Of a stretch of 64,000 nucleotides of DNA, positions 43,381 through 52,685 are shown piece after piece. Within the stretch, counting starts at the first letter, position 1. Every line of letters begins with the position of its first letter. Location of the stretch: positions 1 to 64,000 of the forward strand of contig CAYIZP010000004.1 in NCBI GenBank assembly GCA_964367905.1. The letters are read 5' to 3'. The translations under genes were made by a program, and so were the position numbers. The notes below the pieces were generated by a model, which was not told where the DNA came from, made no database searches, and saw nothing but the letters and a program-made list of their open reading frames with translations. The stretch comes from CAUPWF01 sp964367905. Its GTDB lineage: Bacteria > Bacillota > Clostridia > Lachnospirales > Lachnospiraceae.

Positions 43381-44319
43381 CTATTTTACCACTTCACTTA
43401 ATTTATTATCTGTCATTTCAGCACTTCTAATCCACACAAAGCAGACAGATGTCAGTGTCGCACAAACAACAGTGATAATACTCAATCTCATCGGATCATC
43501 AAACATCCAATAAAACACCTCATATTGCGTCAAGCATACCGACACTAAATTCATTACGATATGGGCAAAGATTGGAGCCTTCACACTGCCATATTTTTCA
43601 TAGATCCATGCAAAAATAATTCCACACAAGAATCCATATATCCCTTGAACGATATTTCCATGAAAAATCCCAAACAACAGGGCACTCCATATAATCGCCC
43701 ACGAAACCCGTATGGAATCCTTTAGTCTACGATAAAACAATCCACGGAACAGTAATTCTTCGCAGATTGGTACTACTACCCCCAATCCAATCAACTGGGT
43801 TAAGAAACTTACCGAATATAACATCTCTGACGCTTCCTGATAGGATGAACTAATTTCCGCCAAGTTACTCAACATAATCAAGTTATTAATTGCAATACAG
43901 AATGCAACCCCACCTATTACAATGATAATATACTGCCATATCGGTCTTTTCTTCTTCTCATTCTCGTATTGTGGCAATCCAGCAAATCGCTTGGAATCAC
44001 GTCGATAAAACAAGATAAAGATTGGTATTGATATGATTGCAATCAGAATAACCGAATAAGTTGCATAATCCATCGCTTGCATTAATACCAATTCCATAAT
44101 TTCCTGTGTCATCTCAGGCTCTAGCAAGACCTCAATCTGAGATGTCATGTCTGTCCCGCCTGCCTGAGCCATATATTCCAGCATCACTTTTTGTACCAAA
44201 TACAGACTCATTAATACTTGAACAATAAAAGACACGATAAAATAAATAATCAACGGTAGAAAGATATTCCCTAATCCCAACTTCTTCTTTTGTATCGGTT
44301 TTTGTATTGGTTCTTCCAT
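43381..44319 (-). CDS. CPBP-family intramembrane metalloprotease
   Basis: The 312-residue protein has eight or so hydrophobic helices and the Abi/CPBP motifs EELLFRGLFYRRL (about residue 188), FGIFHGN (about 223) and HIVMN (about 263), which supply the Glu and His residues of the intramembrane zinc site. Family members include Rce1-like proteases and bacteriocin self-immunity proteins. No bacteriocin gene is near. It lies 44 bp after argS in the same orientation and its end is next to the gltBD promoter. Confidence 0.9.
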   Translation of the reverse strand: MEEPIQKPIQKKKLGLGNIFLPLIIYFIVSFIVQVLMSLYLVQKVMLEYMAQAGGTDMTSQIEVLLEPEMTQEIMELVLMQAMDYATYSVILIAIISIPIFILFYRRDSKRFAGLPQYENEKKKRPIWQYIIIVIGGVAFCIAINNLIMLSNLAEISSSYQEASEMLYSVSFLTQLIGLGVVVPICEELLFRGLFYRRLKDSIRVSWAIIWSALLFGIFHGNIVQGIYGFLCGIIFAWIYEKYGSVKAPIFAHIVMNLVSVCLTQYEVFYWMFDDPMRLSIITVVCATLTSVCFVWIRSAEMTDNKLSEVVK

Positions 44320-44363
44320 TCACTCACTCCTCTTCTCTTTCCGTATCGGTCTGCACCTTACAC

Positions 44364-46127
44364 TTACATGCGTTCTGGCGCCTGGAAGCCGAGGATATCA
44401 ATACAAGCTTCTAGAGCATCCTTTGTTACATCTAGTAAAGAGACATAACTCGCTTTTCTTTCTTGATTCTCTTCGCTCAATATCTTTGTTTCATGATAGA
44501 ATCGATTGAATGCATTTGACAAATCATAAATATAAGCACAAATCTTGTGTGGTGCCAATTCTGCATATGCACTCTCTATTACCTGATTGAATTTCCCTAC
44601 CTCTAACATCAAACTCTTCTCACTATCTGTAGCAGCTGCCAGAATATTTCCCTGTTGAATATCAGCACCGCTTTCCACATATTTGTTCAAGATGGATTTA
44701 ATTCGAACAATAGAATATAGGACATAAGGTCCTGTATTCCCCTCAAAGGATGTGAACCTCTCTACATCGAAGACATAGTCTTTCGCTGCTTGATTGGACA
44801 AATCTCCGTATTTTACAGCCGCAAGACCGATTAATCTCGCTGTGTCTTTCGCTTCTGCTTCATCAATCATACGATTCTCTGCAATCTTCTCATACATACC
44901 CTCACAAATATCTGCAAGAAAATGCTCCAGACGCATCACACCACCATCGCGGGTCTTAAACGGTTTTCCATCCTTTCCATTCATGGTTCCAAACCCAAGG
45001 AAGGTAAGCTCTGTCTCTTGTGGGATAATTCCCACCTTCTTAGCAACACGGAATACTTGCACGAAATGCAACTCTTGTCTCTTGTCCACAATGTAGATTA
45101 TTTTATTTGGTTTATATACCATCTCTCTTTCAATCAGTGTAGCTAAGTCCGTAGTACCATATAGAGATGCTCCATCAGATTTTAATATCATACAAGGTGG
45201 AATTTCCTTCGTATCACTCTCTTCTTGTACATCAACCACTAAAGCTCCTTGATCCATCCTAGCCAAGCCTTGCTCCTTAAGCAACCCAACCAATTCATCG
45301 ATATATGGCTGTGCATCTGATTCACCATTCCATAAGTCAAAATCCACATCCAATGTTCCATAATTCTTCTTCAAGTCAGTCACCGATACTTGGATGATAT
45401 GCTTCCAAATAGCCGTATAACCCTTATGTCCATTCTGTAATTTAAAGGTAGCTTCCATCGCTTGTTGTTTGAAGGCTTCATCTGTTTTTGACTTTCCACT
45501 TGCTGTTGGATAGATTTCTTCCAATTCACCAATTGTAAACGGTGCTTCTTCTGGATACTCTCCTGTATAACTTTCATCAAAATATACAAGTTCTGGCTTT
45601 CTCTCTCTCAATTCTACGATGATAAGTCCCATCTGAAGACCCCAATCTCCTAGATGTACATCACTGATCACATCGTGACCTACGAATTTAGCCAATCTCT
45701 TCAAACTCTCTCCGATAATTGCAGTACGCAAGTGTCCTACGTGTAGCGGCTTCGCTACATTTGCACCGCCATAATCAAGAAAGATGGTCTCTTTTGACTC
45801 TGGCTGCTCCAATCCTAATTTCTCTGTCACCTTCATCTCATTGAGATATTCTGCAACAAATTCTTCTGATAATTTCAGATTAATAAACCCTGGCATCACC
45901 GCCTCTAAATTCGAGCAGCACTTGCTTGCAGTATTTGCTAATACATCGTTTGCAATCTGAATTGGCGCCTTTTTATAGGCCTTAGCGGCAGCCATTGCCC
46001 CATTACATTGAAACTCACATAAGTCTGGTCGATTTGACAATGCCACCTTTCCATAACTTCTATCATATCCCGCCTTTTCAAACGCTTCTTCCATTTCCAT
46101 ACTAATAATTTCTAATATTTTTTTCAC
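44364..46127 (-). CDS. argS: Arginyl-tRNA synthetase
   Basis: ArgS charges tRNA-Arg. The 587-residue protein has the HIGH-type motif GGANVAKPLHVGHLRTAIIGESL (about residue 118), the Arg-binding region, and the class Ia anticodon domain with C-terminal ENTGPYVLYSIVRIKSIL...FNRFYHETKIL...RKASYVSLLDVTKDAL and the terminal PERM. The N-terminal domain SNRPDLCEFQCNGAM is that of the shorter ArgS type. The start codon appears to be GTG 46127 with AAGG 8 nt upstream. No T-box fits in the 73 bp before it. Confidence 0.97.
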   Translation of the reverse strand: MKKILEIISMEMEEAFEKAGYDRSYGKVALSNRPDLCEFQCNGAMAAAKAYKKAPIQIANDVLANTASKCCSNLEAVMPGFINLKLSEEFVAEYLNEMKVTEKLGLEQPESKETIFLDYGGANVAKPLHVGHLRTAIIGESLKRLAKFVGHDVISDVHLGDWGLQMGLIIVELRERKPELVYFDESYTGEYPEEAPFTIGELEEIYPTASGKSKTDEAFKQQAMEATFKLQNGHKGYTAIWKHIIQVSVTDLKKNYGTLDVDFDLWNGESDAQPYIDELVGLLKEQGLARMDQGALVVDVQEESDTKEIPPCMILKSDGASLYGTTDLATLIEREMVYKPNKIIYIVDKRQELHFVQVFRVAKKVGIIPQETELTFLGFGTMNGKDGKPFKTRDGGVMRLEHFLADICEGMYEKIAENRMIDEAEAKDTARLIGLAAVKYGDLSNQAAKDYVFDVERFTSFEGNTGPYVLYSIVRIKSILNKYVESGADIQQGNILAAATDSEKSLMLEVGKFNQVIESAYAELAPHKICAYIYDLSNAFNRFYHETKILSEENQERKASYVSLLDVTKDALEACIDILGFQAPERM

Positions 46128-46200
46128 TCGAATAACCTTCCCTTTCTCCTAGTCTGGCAACTTCAGACCATCTGGTACACATTGCCCTGTAACCGATCCA

Positions 46201-47496
46201 TTACTCCCCTTGTACCCCAAGCAGGCGATCGATAAATTGCTGCGCCGTTCTCCCCGACTTTCCACCATGATGCATCTCCCATGCATTGGCTTTTAATAGC
46301 AGTTCTTCTTCTGGAATTTCAAGCCCATTCTTTTGCGCTAACGTCAGCACTATGGTCTGAAATTCTTTTTTATCTGGTCCATTGAAGAAGATAGATTCTC
46401 CAAACCTTGCAGCCAATGATAATTTCTCTTGCACCGTATCTGATGCATGCAAATCATCACGTCGTCCAATCTTGTCAGCAAACTCTTCTCGTACCAAATG
46501 CCTTCGGTTCGATGTTGCATAAATCAATACATTCTCTGGTTTCTTCTCCAATCCACCTTCGATTACCGCCTTCAGATATTTATATTCTATTTCAAATTCC
46601 TCAAACGATAAATCATCCATGTAGATAATGAAACGGTAGTTTCTATTTTTTATCATAGCAATCACATCATTGAGATACTGAAATTGGTGCTTGTAAATCT
46701 CAATCATTCTCAATCCTTGATCATAATATTGATTCAAAATCGCCTTCACAGAACTGGATTTTCCTGTTCCCGCATCCCCGAACAAGAGACAGTTATTGGC
46801 CTTTCGTCCTTCTACAAATGCCTTTGTATTATCGGTGAGCTTTTTCTTCGGTATATCATATCCCACCAAATCATCTAGGCATACATGGCTAATATTTGTA
46901 ATTGGCAAAATTTCAGTTCCTCGTTCACTATGATGAACTCGAAATGCCTTGTGGAGTCCTAATTTCCCAACTCCAAAATCCTTATAGAACATGGTAACTC
47001 TTTCTCTGAACTCCTCTACACTACTTGCAGTCTCTAATTCTTTTGCAAGATTACAAATTCGATCCCTGATTCTCTTATTGAACAATTTTCTAGTAGTTTG
47101 AACCGCCTTATAGTCTCGAATAATGCCCAATCCCTTCACACACAACTCTTCTTCTAGTTTCGTAAAATCATATTCAAAGCACTCTTTAAAGATTTGGAAA
47201 TCATGGAGCGCTGCCTCATTGATACTTCCGTCAACCCCACCTTTAATCTCGCAAGCCTTGCTATAGGCATTTTCACTGTTCACTAACAAGAAGGTCAGAT
47301 AGACATTCCACAAATTACCTTCAAACCCATAGTTATCAGCCATTTCAAGCAACCGACTGATACATTCATAGAACAATGAAGTCATGTCATTTTTATTATA
47401 ATACTCACTCTCATAGTTCTCAGTCAAGAAAGCCATATCCTTCAACAACTGCTGATGCTCAAAATTTTTATATATCATCAATTCCTGTATTCTCAT
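46201..47496 (-). CDS. AAA-type ATPase (DUF815 family)
   Basis: The 431-residue protein has a helical N-terminal half and, from about residue 200, the DUF815 ATPase core: YDIPKKKLTDNTKAFVEGRKANNCLLFGDAGTGKSSSVKAIL with Walker A, FIIYMDDLSFEE as Walker B, and sensor-like IYATSNRRHLVREEF. The biochemical role of this family is unknown. It starts 1 bp after pheA and ends 73 bp before argS. Confidence 0.9.
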   Translation of the reverse strand: MRIQELMIYKNFEHQQLLKDMAFLTENYESEYYNKNDMTSLFYECISRLLEMADNYGFEGNLWNVYLTFLLVNSENAYSKACEIKGGVDGSINEAALHDFQIFKECFEYDFTKLEEELCVKGLGIIRDYKAVQTTRKLFNKRIRDRICNLAKELETASSVEEFRERVTMFYKDFGVGKLGLHKAFRVHHSERGTEILPITNISHVCLDDLVGYDIPKKKLTDNTKAFVEGRKANNCLLFGDAGTGKSSSVKAILNQYYDQGLRMIEIYKHQFQYLNDVIAMIKNRNYRFIIYMDDLSFEEFEIEYKYLKAVIEGGLEKKPENVLIYATSNRRHLVREEFADKIGRRDDLHASDTVQEKLSLAARFGESIFFNGPDKKEFQTIVLTLAQKNGLEIPEEELLLKANAWEMHHGGKSGRTAQQFIDRLLGVQGE

Positions 47497-47497
47497 A

Positions 47498-48616
47498 CTA
47501 ATAATTCCCCAATATTTTCATATTTATTGCTTCTTCACTGATCCCTCTTACAGCATTGCTTACTTCTTGTTGTTCTAGATTCCCTTCTATATCTACAAAG
47601 AATCGATATTCCCACACACGTCCTTCAATCGGTCTAGACTCAATCTTGGTCATATTCAATCCATTATATATGAAGTGCGATAACAAACGATACAAACTTC
47701 CACTCTCATGTGGGATTTCAAAACATATACTCAACTTCTTTGCATTTTCATGAAATTTCTTTGTTTTGCTAATCACAATAAATCTTGTTGAATTATTTTC
47801 GCTGTGATTTATCTTGCGCTCCAAAATCTCTAACCCATATAAGCCAGCAGCATATTCACTGCATACAGCAGCCTTCTCTATATCATTCTCTTGAACGACC
47901 ATCTGAGCAGCAATGGCTGTATTACCTACACTGATTTGCTCCATTCCTCTATGCTGTTCTAGATACACTTGACTCTGCATCAAGGCTTGTGGATGAGAAT
48001 ATACTGTTTTAATCCCCTCTACCGTCGCCCCCTTCACCGAAGCCAAGGCATGTTCGATAGGAATCACTACTTCCCCAATGATATAGTTATCATATTCCAC
48101 CAACAAATCATACACTTGAGTCACTGCGCCAGCCGAAGAATTCTCGATTGGTAACACGGCAAAATCTGCCTCTCCATTGGCTATCGCTTCCATTGCATCA
48201 CGAAATGTTACTACCGCTGCTCCTTCCACATCTTGTCCGAAATATTCTTGCATAGCCTTTTGGCTGTAGGCACCCTTTACTCCTTGAAACACAACCTTTG
48301 GACTATCACCAATCACATCCTTGGTAAATTGAAATCCATTGCCACCTGCTTCTTGCCCTACGATTTCGTATTGAATCTTACGGCTCACAGACATGATATG
48401 CTCATATAACTCTCTCACACCAACACGATTTACTTCTGTATGCACCTGAGTTTCCACAGACTTCAACTTCTGCAGTTCACGCTCACGGTCAAACACATTC
48501 CGACCTATGGAATGCTTATATTCTCCTACCTCTTGACTAATCTCCATACGCTCTTCATATAACGCAATCATCTTCTCATCAATTTCATCAATTCGTATTC
48601 TTAATTTATCTAACAA
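47498..48616 (-). CDS. pheA: Bifunctional chorismate mutase/prephenate dehydratase (P-protein)
   Basis: PheA makes phenylpyruvate from chorismate for phenylalanine. Residues 1-85 are an AroQ-type chorismate mutase (RIRIDEIDEKMIALYEERM...EVGEYK), 110-285 the dehydratase (VVFQGVKGAYSQKA; IENSSAGAV; NNSTRFIVIS) and 300-372 an ACT domain (HESGSLYRLLSHFIYNGLNMTKIESRPI) for feedback inhibition by phenylalanine. The reading frame starts at a TTG (48616); no ATG is in a better place. It is the first gene before the ATPase and argS. Confidence 0.95.
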   Translation of the reverse strand: MLDKLRIRIDEIDEKMIALYEERMEISQEVGEYKHSIGRNVFDRERELQKLKSVETQVHTEVNRVGVRELYEHIMSVSRKIQYEIVGQEAGGNGFQFTKDVIGDSPKVVFQGVKGAYSQKAMQEYFGQDVEGAAVVTFRDAMEAIANGEADFAVLPIENSSAGAVTQVYDLLVEYDNYIIGEVVIPIEHALASVKGATVEGIKTVYSHPQALMQSQVYLEQHRGMEQISVGNTAIAAQMVVQENDIEKAAVCSEYAAGLYGLEILERKINHSENNSTRFIVISKTKKFHENAKKLSICFEIPHESGSLYRLLSHFIYNGLNMTKIESRPIEGRVWEYRFFVDIEGNLEQQEVSNAVRGISEEAINMKILGNY

Positions 48617-48707
48617 AACTTTCTTCCCCTTCTATTTCCTTATGATACTTGCATACTAGATATGACTTTTGAACCTTTGGTATCATAATACCACATTTCA
48701 AAAGGCA

Positions 48708-48737
48708 TTGACACTACTTCTTTTAATATGTTACAAT
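48708..48737 (+). promoter_or_regulatory. Promoter of the acyl-CoA synthetase gene
   Basis: Perfect -35 TTGACA (48708-48713) and TACAAT (48732-48737) are 18 bp apart, about 40 bp before the gene. Upstream lies a small palindrome GGTATCATAATACC (48679-48692) that could bind a regulator of either divergent gene. Confidence 0.7.
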
Positions 48738-48775
48738 CACTTCAGCAAATAAATGCGTTGAAGGGATAAAGTGTC

Positions 48776-50410
48776 ATGCCAATTACAGATATTTTAAGAC
48801 AAAATTGTGAAAAATATGGGAACGAAATCTGTTTAGTAGAAATCAACCCTGAAATTACAGAGAACAAAAGAAGCAACTGGAAGGAGTATTCTCTAATTGA
48901 GTCAACCTCCTCTGGTTCATATCGACGTGAGATCACATGGAATGTGTTTGATGAAAAAGCGAATCGTTTTGCCAATCTACTGTTAAGCAGGGGAGTAGAA
49001 AAAGGGGATAAAGTTGCGATTCTTTTAATGAATTCATTAGAATGGCTTCCCATCTATTTCGGAATCCTCAAGATCGGCGCACTCGCAGTTCCACTCAATT
49101 TTCGTTATGCTCCAGATGAGATTCAATATTGCTTGAAACTCGCCGATGTGCACGTTCTTATTTTTGGAACGGAATTTATTGGACGTATCGAAGAAATCTC
49201 TGATTCAATCTCAAATAATAGGCTTCTCTTCTTTGTGGGAGAAGAATGTCCTGCATTTGCAGAGAGCTATACACAGCTAACTATGAATTGTTCTAGTCAG
49301 GCTCCTGATATTACCATCACGGATGATGATGACGCTGCAATTTATTTTTCATCAGGAACGACAGGATTCCCAAAAGCAATCCTACACAAGCACACTAGCC
49401 TGATGCATGCCTGCTATGTTGAGCAAGCACATCACCACCAGACACATGAAGATATCTTCCTCTGCATTCCACCACTCTATCATACAGGTGCAAAAATGCA
49501 CTGGTTCGGTAGCTTTCTAGTCGGCGGAAAAGGGATCTTATTAAAAGGCACACGACCAAAAGCGGTTATGGAGGCTGTTTCTGAAGAAAAATGCACCATT
49601 GTTTGGTTATTAGTTCCATGGGCGCAAGACATCCTAGATGCCCTAGACCGTGGAGACATCTCCGCAAAAGACTACGAACTCTCACAATGGCGATTGATGC
49701 ATATTGGAGCACAGCCTGTTCCGCCTAGTCTAATTCGTCGTTGGCAAGAGTACTTCCCAACACACGAATACGATACAAACTACGGTTTAAGTGAATCCAT
49801 TGGACCTGGATCTGTTCACCTTGGAATTGAAAACACGCATAAAATCGGTGCCATTGGAAAGGCTGGATATGGCTGGGAGTTGAACATCGTAGATGAAAAC
49901 GGTATCCCTGTATCAAAAGGAGACATCGGCGAACTAATCCTAAAAGGACCTGGTCTTATGACCTGTTACTACAAAAACAGGAAAGCGACAGAAGAAGTCT
50001 TAAAAGACGGTTGGTTATACACTGGAGATATGGCAAAAGAAGATGAAGACGGTTTCGTCTACCTAGTAGATCGTAAAAAAGATGTCATCATCAGCGGGGG
50101 CGAAAACCTCTATCCTGTCCAAATCGAAGATTTCATACGTAAGCATGAATGCGTCAAAGATGTAGCCGTAATCGGCCTACCACACAAACGCTTAGGCGAG
50201 GCCGCAACTGCAATCGTAGAAATCAAGGAAGACTATATCGTACTTCCCGAAGAATTAGAAGCATACTGCCAAGGACTTCCTCGCTACAAGCGACCACATA
50301 AGTTCATCTTCGCAGATGTGCCTAGAAATCCAACCGGAAAAATAGAAAAACCAAAACTTCGTGAACTCTACTGCGGTGAAAAACTAGTAGAATCTCAAAG
50401 TCGGGGATAA
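48776..50410 (+). CDS. AMP-forming acyl-CoA synthetase/ligase
   Basis: The 544-residue enzyme of the ANL superfamily activates a carboxylic acid as acyl-adenylate and then as CoA thioester. Core motifs: YFSSGTTGFPKAILHKH (about 183) binding ATP phosphates, NYGLSESIG (about 330), LYTGDMAKEDEDGFVYLVDRKKDVIISGGENLYP (about 418-450) and the catalytic Lys in PTGKIEKPKLRE near the C-terminus. The acid cannot be inferred; the best analogues are medium or long-chain fatty acids or aromatic acids. It is a monocistronic plus-strand gene, with a GAAGGGA site 10 nt upstream, followed by the palindrome at 50420-50460. Confidence 0.92.
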   Translation: MPITDILRQNCEKYGNEICLVEINPEITENKRSNWKEYSLIESTSSGSYRREITWNVFDEKANRFANLLLSRGVEKGDKVAILLMNSLEWLPIYFGILKIGALAVPLNFRYAPDEIQYCLKLADVHVLIFGTEFIGRIEEISDSISNNRLLFFVGEECPAFAESYTQLTMNCSSQAPDITITDDDDAAIYFSSGTTGFPKAILHKHTSLMHACYVEQAHHHQTHEDIFLCIPPLYHTGAKMHWFGSFLVGGKGILLKGTRPKAVMEAVSEEKCTIVWLLVPWAQDILDALDRGDISAKDYELSQWRLMHIGAQPVPPSLIRRWQEYFPTHEYDTNYGLSESIGPGSVHLGIENTHKIGAIGKAGYGWELNIVDENGIPVSKGDIGELILKGPGLMTCYYKNRKATEEVLKDGWLYTGDMAKEDEDGFVYLVDRKKDVIISGGENLYPVQIEDFIRKHECVKDVAVIGLPHKRLGEAATAIVEIKEDYIVLPEELEAYCQGLPRYKRPHKFIFADVPRNPTGKIEKPKLRELYCGEKLVESQSRG

Positions 50411-50419
50411 CCGTTGACC

Positions 50420-50460
50420 GTTGGGGACGGGGGTAAATGTCATTTACCCCCGTCCCCAAC
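50420..50460. repeat. Dispersed palindromic element, perfect 41-bp copy
   Basis: Two perfectly complementary 20-bp arms (50420-50439 and 50441-50460) flank a single T. The arm reads GTTGGGGACGGGGGTAAATG. It lies between two convergent genes and is almost identical to 51948-51990. Confidence 0.95.
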
Positions 50461-50497
50461 GAAATAAAGCCTGTCCCTTATGATGAATCAAAACTAC

Positions 50498-50824
50498 TTA
50501 AATACTTCTGTTCTTAATGAAACCAACAGCTCTTTCTACATCTTTAGCATAAATTTCAGATGATGATATGAATAGACACTTTTTTTCAATATATTCGGGA
50601 ACATCTAATTTTGAATGTGATGAATAGAGAATAAAATCATATCCATCTGCATCTATCTCATCAAAACCCGCAATATACTCATCATATTTAGCCAAATATG
50701 ATATGTTGTTTTTCTTTAGTTCATCATTGAGTAATCTAGTATATTTCAGTACTTTAGGGGACTCCATCAAGTGCGCAAATGCATTGGATGATGGAAGAAT
50801 TCGGAAAAATAATATTTTATTCAT
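50498..50824 (-). CDS. Unknown 108-residue cytosolic protein
   Basis: I do not recognise this family. The protein starts MNKILFFRILPSSNAFAHLM and alternates hydrophobic strands with helices (YISYLAKYDEY..., DGYDFILYSSHSKLDVPEYI, KKCLFISSSEIYAKDVERAVGFI), a small alpha/beta Rossmann-like pattern similar in outline to PTS IIB domains but without their phosphocysteine. It has no membrane segment. A GGAGG site lies 8 nt before the ATG. It follows the XRE regulator gene by 50 bp in the same orientation and may be its target or partner. Confidence 0.7.
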   Translation of the reverse strand: MNKILFFRILPSSNAFAHLMESPKVLKYTRLLNDELKKNNISYLAKYDEYIAGFDEIDADGYDFILYSSHSKLDVPEYIEKKCLFISSSEIYAKDVERAVGFIKNRSI

Positions 50825-50873
50825 TGTATATAACCTCCTTTCTTTTTATAGTCTCTTGACACCTTTTAGAACT

Positions 50874-51860
50874 TTATTCATAAACATTAAAATTGTCCTT
50901 TCTGTACAATACTACCACTTGCACTATAGCTTGATAATACTTCCTAGCATTCAGTTCGATTCTATAGTATCTATTTCCTATCTTGAAATTATGATTATCT
51001 ATTACCTGATATGTGATATTTCGTTCTTCCATCACATCGACCAAGTATTGTATCGACTCTTGCTTGTTAGAAAACATCTGCTCTGTTGGTATCCAAATTT
51101 CACGTGTGCTATCCCTCGGTCTGAAAAATTTAGGCACTACAATCTTATTTAGTAAAATTCTTATTTCTCCACTTAATTCTTTATTGGTAATATCATACAC
51201 AGAACTTTTTCTCAATCTCTTAATATATTCCTTTGAACAAATATATTGTAATTCTCCCATACAATCCAACACTGTTGCAATACGCATAATGTCTACATCT
51301 TCACCTTGATGTTCCATTACTTGTATAGCCTCATTATATTTTTCTTGTGAAACCTTATAACATTTCCTCTGAAAATCCTGCTTATCAATATCCCTATCAA
51401 GGATGGAATTAGCCGTTGTCACCCATCCTACATCCTTTAATTCAGCTATTATATCACCTAGACTTCCGATTTTTTTGAAATTCAGTAAATAAATAATCTT
51501 ATCAATTTTTTTGTATTTTTTCTTGTTTTTTTCTATATCATGAACTGGTGTTTCATCTAAAAGAAAATATAGAAGAATTTTTATCATCTCCATATCATGC
51601 TCCACCGCCTTCGCAAACTCCTCTGCAACATCTTTGTCTAATCCTGCAGCTTTCCGTTCTCCCTCAATCAATTCACGCACATCAACTGAATAGAAATCCG
51701 CCATTTCAAGTAGAATATCTAAATCAGGCATATTATTCCCGGTTTCCCATCTAGAGATCGTTCTTGCTGTCACATCAAATTGTGTTGCCAGCATCTCTTG
51801 AGTTAAACCCTTTTCTTTTCTTAACTCTTTAAAAAAATGACCTGTTTTTTTCTGATTCAT
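50874..51860 (-). CDS. XRE-family HTH transcriptional regulator with large C-terminal domain
   Basis: Residues 8-65 form a Cro/CI-type helix-turn-helix (LRKEKGLTQEMLATQFDVTARTISRWETGNNMPDLDILLEMADFY). The remaining 260 residues are rich in charged residues and helices, with a beta-rich end (VIDNHNFKIGNRYYRIELNARKYYQAIVQVVVLYRK). This layout is frequent in Lachnospiraceae stand-alone regulators; ligand and targets are unknown. AAAGGAG lies 7 nt before the ATG. Its own promoter is at 51906-51934, between the repeat element and the gene. Confidence 0.88.
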   Translation of the reverse strand: MNQKKTGHFFKELRKEKGLTQEMLATQFDVTARTISRWETGNNMPDLDILLEMADFYSVDVRELIEGERKAAGLDKDVAEEFAKAVEHDMEMIKILLYFLLDETPVHDIEKNKKKYKKIDKIIYLLNFKKIGSLGDIIAELKDVGWVTTANSILDRDIDKQDFQRKCYKVSQEKYNEAIQVMEHQGEDVDIMRIATVLDCMGELQYICSKEYIKRLRKSSVYDITNKELSGEIRILLNKIVVPKFFRPRDSTREIWIPTEQMFSNKQESIQYLVDVMEERNITYQVIDNHNFKIGNRYYRIELNARKYYQAIVQVVVLYRKDNFNVYE

Positions 51861-51905
51861 GGCTTATCTCCTTTTTAACATCTCTTCTTTCAAGATTACT
51901 TTACT

Positions 51906-51934
51906 ATAATATTGCAAAAAAGAACACGACACAA
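51906..51934 (-). promoter_or_regulatory. Promoter of the XRE regulator gene
   Basis: On the minus strand TTGTGT (51934-51929) and TATTAT (51911-51906) are spaced by 17 bp, 45 bp before the gene. Confidence 0.55.
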
Positions 51935-51947
51935 AGCGAGAGTCGTG

Positions 51948-51990
51948 CATTGGGGACGGGGGTAAATGTCATTTACCCCCGTCCCCAATG
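51948..51990. repeat. Dispersed palindromic element, perfect 43-bp copy
   Basis: Perfect 21-bp arms (51948-51968 and 51970-51990) flank one T; the core is identical to 50420-50460. A 15-bp piece at its right edge (CGTCCCCAATGACGA, 51980-51994) is repeated at 52002-52016 within the end of tenA. Confidence 0.95.
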
Positions 51991-51998
51991 ACGAAAAA

Positions 51999-52664
51999 CT
52001 ACGTCCCCAATGACGACAATGACGACATTTTCCAAAACTCTATTTCATGTACACTACCCTTGTAGAATATCTCTTTTAGATGCTCTTTTCTTTCCTCGCT
52101 AATGTCTGCACAGATTCGATCTACATATGCGCACCATTCCTCACACGCAACACCATAAGAATCTGTAGTGTAATCTGCAACCATATCCCAATACTTTATC
52201 TGTTTGATATCTGGGTACTCTTCTACCACTTTCTTCCATACCCAATAATAACTCAGGGTACATGGAAGTGTCGCCATTAAAATTTCAGCTGCATCTCCTG
52301 TTTTTGCGATGTCTAACATAAAGTCACAATAGGCTTTTGTAACTGGTGTTGGTGGTACCGCCTCGGCCTCTTCTGGGCTAATCCCCCAGCTATCCAGATA
52401 GACCAATCTTGTCGCTCCTTCACTTTCGTTAACAAAACTCATCAGCGAATAATATACCTTCATCTCTTCTAGCGATGATGCACGATACATTGCAATTGCA
52501 AATGATCTCGCGTACTCCTTGAGATATAAGGTATCTTGAATCATATAATGCTTAAATACTTCCTCGCTCATCTTATCTGTTGCAACATCTGTCACAAAAT
52601 CACTGCGGAAGCACTCTAACCATGCTTCGTGGGAGTATTCCAATACTTCTTTCATAAAACTCAT
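51999..52664 (-). CDS. tenA: TenA family thiaminase II / aminopyrimidine aminohydrolase
   Basis: TenA releases hydroxymethylpyrimidine from thiamine breakdown products for salvage. The 221-residue helical protein has the catalytic Cys135 in LPCTLSYYWVW and the C-terminal Glu region HEIEFWKM. The last residues (MSSLSSLGT) are not family-like; they are coded by a fragment of the neighbouring palindrome element with a tandem 9-bp repeat (52008-52025), so the original stop was probably lost. GGAG lies 9 nt upstream of the ATG. It follows thiT by 21 bp. Confidence 0.93.
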   Translation of the reverse strand: MSFMKEVLEYSHEAWLECFRSDFVTDVATDKMSEEVFKHYMIQDTLYLKEYARSFAIAMYRASSLEEMKVYYSLMSFVNESEGATRLVYLDSWGISPEEAEAVPPTPVTKAYCDFMLDIAKTGDAAEILMATLPCTLSYYWVWKKVVEEYPDIKQIKYWDMVADYTTDSYGVACEEWCAYVDRICADISEERKEHLKEIFYKGSVHEIEFWKMSSLSSLGT

Positions 52665-52685
52665 ATACTCTGTCTCCTCTTACTT

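Noticed and set aside
46128..46200. T-box or other leader before argS
   Set aside because: Only 73 bp are available and a 5-bp hairpin is all that is seen.
50411..50470. Treating the 41-bp palindrome as the terminator of the acyl-CoA synthetase gene
   Set aside because: No T run follows on either strand and near-identical copies lie elsewhere in other contexts.
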